Below, in pieces: positions 58,495 to 64,000 of a stretch of 64,000 nt of DNA. A program made the translations under genes and the position numbers. The notes beneath the pieces were generated by a model, which ran no database searches, was not told the DNA's origin, and saw only the letters and a program-made list of their open reading frames with translations. Origin of the DNA: Lachnospiraceae bacterium (lineage in GTDB: Bacteria > Bacillota > Clostridia > Lachnospirales > Lachnospiraceae); NCBI GenBank assembly GCA_022510565.1, contig JAFLTE010000002.1:62001-126000 (forward strand). Reading direction: 5' to 3'. Within the stretch, counting starts at the first letter, position 1; each line of letters opens with the position of its first letter.

Positions 58495-59586
58495 TTATGA
58501 AAAATACTCTGCAATGACCTGCATCCGCTCGGATTGCTTTACCTTAAACGGGCAGCGATTATCGCAGTGACCACACTTTACACAGTCAGCGGCGTGCTTC
58601 GTCAACTTCTCATAATGATTGGCGGCCATCGTATCTCCTGCCACAGCCAAATCATAATACTTGTTCATCAATCCCACGTTCAGTCCTGCGGGGCAAGGCT
58701 GACAATGATTGCAGTACACACAGGCACCGAGTGCTTCCTTGGGAGTGAATGTACCGAGAACAGAGTAATCTTTCTCCTCCGGAGAGCTCTCAAAAAATCC
58801 CAGCAGCCTTTTCACATCTTCCACATTCCGAATACCGGGCAGTACCGTCAGCACTCCGGGCTTGTCCAGTGCGTATTGAATGCACTGGTATTCGGTCAGA
58901 GCCTTGCCAAAAGGCGATGTCTTATCATCCAGAAGCTGTCCTCCGGAAAAAGGCTTCATCACAGTAATACCGATCCCTTCCGCCTCACATCTCTGATACA
59001 GTTTCACGCGCTCATCCGTGCTGCCCTTAGCATATTCACCGTGACGATAGTCATAACCCGGATTGATGGAGAACATCATCTGCTCTATCAGTCCACTGTT
59101 AAGTACCAGATTGGCAACCTCCGGCGTATGAGTAGACAGTCCGATATGGCGGACAACGCCTTGCCTTTTCATCTCCAAGAGATAGTCGAGCACACCGTTT
59201 CCCTGATATTCCTGCCAGTCGGATTCGCTGTCCAGACAATGGATAAACCCGTAATCCACGTAATCGGTCTTCAGTTCACCAAGCATCCAGTCAACCTGGC
59301 TTTTAACTTTATCAAGATTCGTTGTCCACCCATATTCACCGGTCTCGTAATTGGCACCGAAATGTACCTGATAATACATATCCTGCCTGCATCCGGCGAA
59401 AGCTTTTCCGTAATAACCGAAAGTATTTGCTCCGGCAGTCGCCAAGTCTGCGTAATTGATGCCGTTTTCATGAGCAAACAAAAGCGCCTCCACAGCATCC
59501 TTTTCGGAGGCCTCCGATATGTAACTCGTGCCCATACCAAGCACGCTGATTTTGTCGCCTGTTTTTCTGTTGATTCTATACTCCAT
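58495..59586 (-). CDS. Aldo/keto reductase with C-terminal Fe-S domain
   Basis: A 363-residue protein. The start [14 protein letters not shown] is at 59586 (GAGGAGG upstream). An aldo/keto reductase barrel ([18 protein letters not shown]) is followed by a 4Fe-4S domain: [15 protein letters not shown] and [15 protein letters not shown] (two clusters). It may couple electron transfer to reduction of an aldehyde or ketone. Substrate unknown. Overlaps ispF. Confidence 0.85.
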   Translation of the reverse strand: MEYRINRKTGDKISVLGMGTSYISEASEKDAVEALLFAHENGINYADLATAGANTFGYYGKAFAGCRQDMYYQVHFGANYETGEYGWTTNLDKVKSQVDWMLGELKTDYVDYGFIHCLDSESDWQEYQGNGVLDYLLEMKRQGVVRHIGLSTHTPEVANLVLNSGLIEQMMFSINPGYDYRHGEYAKGSTDERVKLYQRCEAEGIGITVMKPFSGGQLLDDKTSPFGKALTEYQCIQYALDKPGVLTVLPGIRNVEDVKRLLGFFESSPEEKDYSVLGTFTPKEALGACVYCNHCQPCPAGLNVGLMNKYYDLAVAGDTMAANHYEKLTKHAADCVKCGHCDNRCPFKVKQSERMQVIAEYFS

Positions 59587-60130
59587 CGTTACCTCCTCTC
59601 GGACACCCGCTGCATCCTTCACACCCTCTTACAGCGACATCCTCGCTGTACAATTCTCTGGGGCTTGTGAGCATACAGATTGCCTGAGCCGAAATTCCCT
59701 CGCCAGTGCCCGTAAAGCCCAGTCCTTCCTCTGTTGTCGCCTTGACATTGACCTGCTCTGCCTCAATCTGTAGTGCTGCAGCAATATTTTCCCTCATCTG
59801 ATCGATGTAGGGGCGCATCTTAGGTGCCTGTGCGATAATTGTTGCATCAATATTCTCAATCAGGAATCTGTTTTCTTCAAGAAGACTGCCTACATGCTGC
59901 AGAAGTTTCAGAGAAGATATACCCTTATATGCCGGATCGGTGTCGGGAAAATGCTTGCCGATATCCCCAAGCGCCGCAGCACCGAGAAGTGCATCCATAA
60001 TGGCGTGCAGAAGTACGTCTGCATCCGAATGTCCGAGAAGTCCTTTTTCATACGGTATCTCCACACCACCCATAATCAGTTTTCTGTCCTCAACCAAACG
60101 GTGAACATCATATCCCATACCGATTCGCAT
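59576..60130 (-). CDS. ispF: 2-C-methyl-D-erythritol 2,4-cyclodiphosphate synthase
   Basis: A 184-residue enzyme of the MEP isoprenoid pathway. GYDVHRL (metal Asp/His), [18 protein letters not shown] and [13 protein letters not shown] are conserved. The last ~25 residues beyond the normal ~158 form a Cys/Gly-rich tail ([12 protein letters not shown]), not usual in the family. It overlaps the aldo/keto gene by 11 bases. Confidence 0.9.
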   Translation of the reverse strand: MRIGMGYDVHRLVEDRKLIMGGVEIPYEKGLLGHSDADVLLHAIMDALLGAAALGDIGKHFPDTDPAYKGISSLKLLQHVGSLLEENRFLIENIDATIIAQAPKMRPYIDQMRENIAAALQIEAEQVNVKATTEEGLGFTGTGEGISAQAICMLTSPRELYSEDVAVRGCEGCSGCPRGGNDGV

Positions 60131-60163
60131 CGTTTATCCGCCTTTCTTATTTACTGTTTTCAT

Positions 60164-61528
60164 TTACGCCCGGTTCTCTATTCGTCCAACCACCTTACGG
60201 TAAAAGCATAAAGAGAGTATTGTTGCCACGCTCCAGCCTACCGGCCAGGACATCCAGATGCCCGTGGACGCAAACCGATAGGATAGAAAATATGCTAAAA
60301 TCACTCGCAGGATCAAATCCGTAAATGTAGATATCATAAAATATCTCATGGCTTCCACACCCCGCAGTACACCGTCTGCAACCAGCTTCAACGAAACTAC
60401 CACATAAAACGGTGCAACTATCCTTAAAAACAGAAAACCCGCCTGCATTGCAGTACCTTCCGTATTCTTTAAGAAAAGCTGCATCATCATTCTGCCCGGG
60501 AAAAAATACAGAGCAGAAAAACAAACCGCCACACCCACTGCAAGTTTGATTCCTGCGTAAAAGCCTTCCCGAATTCGCTGTATCTGTCCCGCGCCTAAAT
60601 TCTGGGCCGTGAATCCGGACACACCGTTACCCAACGTGGTAAATCCGGTAATCACGAAAGTGTTAAGCTTTATCGCCGCGGAGTATCCTGCGATGACATC
60701 CGAACCATACGAATTCACCAGACTCTGAATAAAAATATTCCCTACAGATACAAAGCTTTGCTGCAAAATACTGGGCACCGCCACCAGAGCAATCTTACAA
60801 AACATTGCAGCCGAAAACCGTACCGGTCTTTGTTCTTTGTCCCAATCTAAAACCGCTTCCGCGGCCGTATCAATCTCCTTAAGTCTGATCCGAAAGATTA
60901 TAAGTACTAATATACAAGCCACACCTTGTGCTATAAAAGTAGCCCAAGCCACGCCCGCAACGCCCCATTCAAACACAGCTACGAACAGCAGATCAAGCAG
61001 TATATTGCCGAGGGAAGAACCAATCAAAAAATACAGTGACGTCCTGGAATCTCCCAGAGAATTGAACATACCCGTCACTACATTATACAGAAACAGGAAT
61101 ACAAAGCCGCCTATATAGATTCTCAAATAGAGTACCCCATCTCTGAAAATATTATCCGGTGTTTGAATCACCCTCATCATAGAGGGCGTTGTAAGCAGCC
61201 CCACAAGGGTCAACAGTACAGACAACATAGAACCCACAATCAACACGGTAGACACCGCAGTCTTTAACTGTCTGTATTGCTTTGCTCCAAATAACTGGGA
61301 AATCACAACAGAGCATCCAATGTTACAGCCTATCGCTACTGCCATGAAAATCATGGTAACCGGATAGGATGCACCTACTGCCGCCAGTGCATCTTCTCCT
61401 GCGAAACGTCCTGCAATCATACTGTCTGCTATGTTGTAAACCTGCTGAAAGGCCACACTGATAAACATCGGTATGGTGTAACGAAACAAAACCTTTCCGG
61501 AATCTCCCGTTGTCAAATCCTGTATCAA
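60164..61528 (-). CDS. MATE-family efflux transporter
   Basis: A 454-residue membrane protein with about 12 helices in two six-helix halves. IPMFISVAFQQVYNIADSMIAGRF and GVSGFTAQNLGAGQ match MATE (NorM/DinF) motifs. It exports drugs or metabolites with Na+ or H+. Gene is followed by ispF with 33 bases of gap, and preceded by coaBC. Confidence 0.85.
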   Translation of the reverse strand: MIQDLTTGDSGKVLFRYTIPMFISVAFQQVYNIADSMIAGRFAGEDALAAVGASYPVTMIFMAVAIGCNIGCSVVISQLFGAKQYRQLKTAVSTVLIVGSMLSVLLTLVGLLTTPSMMRVIQTPDNIFRDGVLYLRIYIGGFVFLFLYNVVTGMFNSLGDSRTSLYFLIGSSLGNILLDLLFVAVFEWGVAGVAWATFIAQGVACILVLIIFRIRLKEIDTAAEAVLDWDKEQRPVRFSAAMFCKIALVAVPSILQQSFVSVGNIFIQSLVNSYGSDVIAGYSAAIKLNTFVITGFTTLGNGVSGFTAQNLGAGQIQRIREGFYAGIKLAVGVAVCFSALYFFPGRMMMQLFLKNTEGTAMQAGFLFLRIVAPFYVVVSLKLVADGVLRGVEAMRYFMISTFTDLILRVILAYFLSYRFASTGIWMSWPVGWSVATILSLCFYRKVVGRIENRA

Positions 61529-61533
61529 AATAA

Positions 61534-62733
61534 TTAGCCTCTTTTCGCCTTTTGTACCATAATGTAATCAAGCAGTCTGTCCGCCACTTCCTCTTTACTC
61601 ATCATAGGTAATTCCACTGTCTCATCCTTCGTCAGAAGTGTCACTACATTGGTGTCGGTTCCGAATCCCGCACCCTCCTGCTTTAAGTTATTGGCAACTA
61701 TCATATCAATATTTTTCTTTTCCAGCTTGGCACGGGAGTTTTCCACCATATGCTCCGTCTCCATGGAAAAACCGCACAGGAACTGACCATCTCTTCGGTG
61801 TGCCCCCAGATAAGCGAGAATATCCTCCGTGCGCTCCAGCGCAATGGATAACTCATCATCTTTCTTCTTAATCTTCTCATCCGCTGTCACAGCCGGACGA
61901 TAGTCTGCCACCGCTGCAGCCTTGATGATGATATCCTGGTTGGGGGCTGCTCCCTTTACAGCCTGTGCCATATCCGCCGCCGATACGACGGGCACAATAT
62001 GTACGCCTGCAGGAGCTGTCAAGTCGGTCTTTCCGGACACAAGTGTCACTTCTGCGCCGCGCATCATGGCCGCCCTTGCGATAGCATATCCCATCTTGCC
62101 GGTGGAATGGTTGCTGATATAACGCACCGGATCAATCTTTTCCTGTGTAGGTCCCGCGGTGACAAGCACTTTCTTCCCCACCATATCCTTAGGGGTCAGT
62201 GCTTTTACAATATATTCGTAGAGTATCTCCGGCTCCGGCATCTTGCCCTCGCCCGTATCTCCGCACGCCAGATAACCGCTGGCAGGATTAATCACTTCCA
62301 TGCCGTAACGTTCAAGTATCTTTATATTGTCCTGCACGATAGGATTCCGGTACATGGCGGTGTTCATCGCCGGCGCGAAAACCTTCAGACAGGTACATGC
62401 AAGCAGTGTGGTCGTCAGCATATCGTCCGCAATGCCGTGGGCCGCCTTGGCAATCACATTGGCAGAGGCAGGAGCAACGAGAAATACATCAGTCTGCTTC
62501 GCCAGCGACACATGCTCTACCTGAAATTCAAAATTTCTGTCAAAAGTGTCTACCAGACATTTATTGCCGGTGAGTGTTTCAAAAGTAATCGGATTGATAA
62601 AATTAGTGGCATTCTTCGTCATAATGACAGTCACATCTGCCTTCTGCTTTACCAGCATACTGGCCAGAGATGCAATTTTATACGCCGCTATACTGCCTGT
62701 AACACCAAGAACAATATGTTTTCCCGCTACCAT
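61534..62733 (-). CDS. coaBC: Bifunctional phosphopantothenoylcysteine decarboxylase/synthetase
   Basis: A 399-residue protein; start MVAGKHIVLGVTGSIAA at 62733 (GGAGG). CoaC part: PAMNTAMYRNP and catalytic Cys in LACGDTGEGKMPEP. CoaB part: VLVTAGPTQEKIDPVR and NHSTGKMGYAIA, then IVANNLKQEGAGFG. It makes 4'-phosphopantetheine in coenzyme A synthesis. It lies in a CoA cluster with coaX and an ECF S component. Confidence 0.95.
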   Translation of the reverse strand: MVAGKHIVLGVTGSIAAYKIASLASMLVKQKADVTVIMTKNATNFINPITFETLTGNKCLVDTFDRNFEFQVEHVSLAKQTDVFLVAPASANVIAKAAHGIADDMLTTTLLACTCLKVFAPAMNTAMYRNPIVQDNIKILERYGMEVINPASGYLACGDTGEGKMPEPEILYEYIVKALTPKDMVGKKVLVTAGPTQEKIDPVRYISNHSTGKMGYAIARAAMMRGAEVTLVSGKTDLTAPAGVHIVPVVSAADMAQAVKGAAPNQDIIIKAAAVADYRPAVTADEKIKKKDDELSIALERTEDILAYLGAHRRDGQFLCGFSMETEHMVENSRAKLEKKNIDMIVANNLKQEGAGFGTDTNVVTLLTKDETVELPMMSKEEVADRLLDYIMVQKAKRG

Positions 62734-62842
62734 TTTATCTCCTCCGTTCCCTAATTCCAAAAACTCTCCCATAATGTCATAGTTTTAAAATGGTGTAATA
62801 ACCCTTTATTATCTACTTACATTGGGATATCATACCGCTTTC

Positions 62843-63610
62843 TTATTCCACATTCTTGTGATATATAATCCCCAATCCTTTTAAGGTCAATTCGTTGTCA
62901 TAGATAATCTCTCTCTTACAATACGGCACAATGCTGCCGGATAAGCCGCCCGTTGCCACCACAGGTGCCTCGTAACCGAGTTCATCGAAAATGCGCTCAA
63001 TCATTCCATCCAGACAAGCCGCCTGCCCCATCACAATGCCGCTCTTCATGCACTCGATGGTGTTTTTGCCTATCACCTTCTTCGGTGCTTCCAGACTGAT
63101 GCGCGGAAGCTGAGACGTACGGTTGACGAGGGAATCCAGAGAAACTTTGACCCCGGGCAGAATCATACCTCCGATATAATTCTTCTTATCGTCCACAACG
63201 CTGATGGTGGTGGCGGTTCCCATATCAATCATAATGATAGGCGCACCGTAATAATGCAGTCCGGCCACGGCATTAACCACCAAGTCGGCACCGAGCTGTC
63301 CCGGATTGTCCATCAGAATATTAAGTCCCGTCTTCAGTCCCGGTCCCACTACAAGCGGAGCCTTATGGAAAAGCTTAAGAAGTGCCGCATTCACAATATT
63401 ATTCAGAGGCGGAACTACCGAGGAAATAATGCTGCCGGTTATATCCTCCAACCCAATATGATACAACTCAAACAACGTTCTAAATTCTACCACGTATTCC
63501 AGCTCCGTCTTGGACAGGTTTGTGGACACACGTTCCACGAATCTCACCTGTTCTCCCTCGATACAGCCGATTACAATATTCGTATTTCCGATATCAATTG
63601 CTAAAATCAT
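62843..63610 (-). CDS. coaX: Type III pantothenate kinase
   Basis: A 255-residue kinase. ILAIDIGNTNIVIG (phosphate loop), GADLVVNAVAGL and DMGTATTISVVD are conserved in the ASKHA fold. It phosphorylates pantothenate, the first step to CoA. The start overlaps the stop of the upstream ECF S-component gene by 4 bases, so the transporter and kinase are co-expressed. Confidence 0.95.
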   Translation of the reverse strand: MILAIDIGNTNIVIGCIEGEQVRFVERVSTNLSKTELEYVVEFRTLFELYHIGLEDITGSIISSVVPPLNNIVNAALLKLFHKAPLVVGPGLKTGLNILMDNPGQLGADLVVNAVAGLHYYGAPIIMIDMGTATTISVVDDKKNYIGGMILPGVKVSLDSLVNRTSQLPRISLEAPKKVIGKNTIECMKSGIVMGQAACLDGMIERIFDELGYEAPVVATGGLSGSIVPYCKREIIYDNELTLKGLGIIYHKNVE

Positions 63611-64000
63611 ATTTTCACACTTTCTTTCTTAGTATAGATAGGTTTCACTCTCGTCAGCGCAAATCCGACACCTGCCACGATAATCGCCGCAACGACCGCC
63701 TCCACAATGCCGTTAAATGTCACCACACCCATAATGACACCAAGCACTGCCTCTCCTGCTACACCTACCGCCTGCGCGTAAGCGTCTCTATACAGGATAT
63801 ATATACCACTCATAACAAACAACGTGTTGGTAAATGCGCCCGACAACCCCGCATAGGCAAGGGCAATATTGGTGCTTCCTTTTTTACTGCTGCTGATCGT
63901 AAGCACCACCATAAGCACAATACCTGCTGCCAGTCCGATAACCGTGCACACGACCGCGCTGAGCGCTTCCGGAAATAAATGTATTAAAAATGCTCTGACG
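63607..64000 (-). CDS. ECF transporter S component (pantothenate-type likely), N-terminus outside window
   Basis: The frame is open to the window edge (VRAFLIHLFPEALSAV), so the gene starts to the right. It has three or more membrane segments (VCTVIGLAAGIVLMVVL; FVMSGIYILYRD; AVVAAIIVAGVGFAL). The small size and place before coaX fit a PanT-like pantothenate uptake S component. A further ECF module is needed for transport. The substrate is inferred from context only. Confidence 0.65.
   Translation of the reverse strand, partial: VRAFLIHLFPEALSAVVCTVIGLAAGIVLMVVLTISSSKKGSTNIALAYAGLSGAFTNTLFVMSGIYILYRDAYAQAVGVAGEAVLGVIMGVVTFNGIVEAVVAAIIVAGVGFALTRVKPIYTKKESVKI

Noticed and set aside
58534-59670. 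378-aa plus-strand ORF
   Set aside because: Shadow of the aldo/keto reductase on the other strand.
1-64000. CRISPR arrays
   Set aside because: No regularly spaced repeat of 23-40 bases found by eye; VSGN and lipoprotein repeats are coding.

Overview
The window looks like a chromosome segment of an anaerobic Clostridia, most likely Lachnospiraceae. The evidence is the core gene set: SigH, Mini-RNase III, a class III fructose bisphosphatase, YerC, DUF1836, a DapA/DapB pair behind a lysine riboswitch, a Cys T-box ahead of cysE-cysS, and moderate GC. The family assignment is inference from gene content; no rRNA or marker search was possible.

The layout has five parts. (1) 1 to ~22.09 kb is a prophage whose left end lies outside the window. 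Late genes (minor capsid, portal, a TerS-TerL fusion) and early genes (methyltransferases, nucleases, an HUH-type Rep, Cro) read on the minus strand. The repressor, a SIR2 protein and a large serine integrase read on the plus strand. The integrase abuts the 3' fragment of an ABC substrate-binding-protein gene, so the phage appears to have split that gene. (2) ~22.1-41.0 kb is core chromosome: Hpt, DUF1836, YerC, degenerate LytM, CspA, eukaryotic-type HisA, lipoprotein, Fbp, DapB/DapA, corrinoid adenosyltransferase, SSB-like protein, TypA, MgtE, YigZ, class A PBP and a YjjG-type phosphatase. A two-gene AT-rich membrane cassette follows at 41.0-41.9 kb. (3) 41,943-49,697 is a 7.7-kb inovirus-like (filamentous phage) provirus bounded by a 16-bp direct repeat. 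(4) ~49.8-52.6 kb is a decayed prophage at a tRNA-Thr gene. It holds a frameshifted XRE gene, an intact repressor, an ImmA-like fragment, a SHOCT protein, a type I toxin with a predicted antisense RNA, and an integrase with an internal deletion. (5) 52.6-64 kb is core chromosome: sigH, an SGNH hydrolase with VSGN repeats, rlmB-mrnC-cysS-cysE, an aldo/keto reductase, ispF, a MATE transporter, coaBC, coaX and an ECF S component.

The most unusual system is the filamentous provirus. It has a pV/pVIII/pIII/small-membrane-protein/Zot order typical of inoviruses. Its replication module looks like that of eukaryotic CRESS-DNA viruses: a Rep with HUH endonuclease and SF3 helicase motifs, preceded by a perfect 13-bp stem-loop whose 10-nt loop contains TAGTATTAC, the circovirus-type nonanucleotide, and then six TGTAAC iterons. 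An IS30-type DDE transposase without visible terminal inverted repeats lies inside the unit and may be its integration enzyme.

Other notable signals are a predicted antisense RNA plus attenuator ahead of the prophage rep gene, a self-contained ribbon-helix-helix cassette with a nearby small RNA, a three-way-junction RNA beside a homing-endonuclease-like gene, and a candidate SIR2 defence gene expressed beside the prophage repressor.
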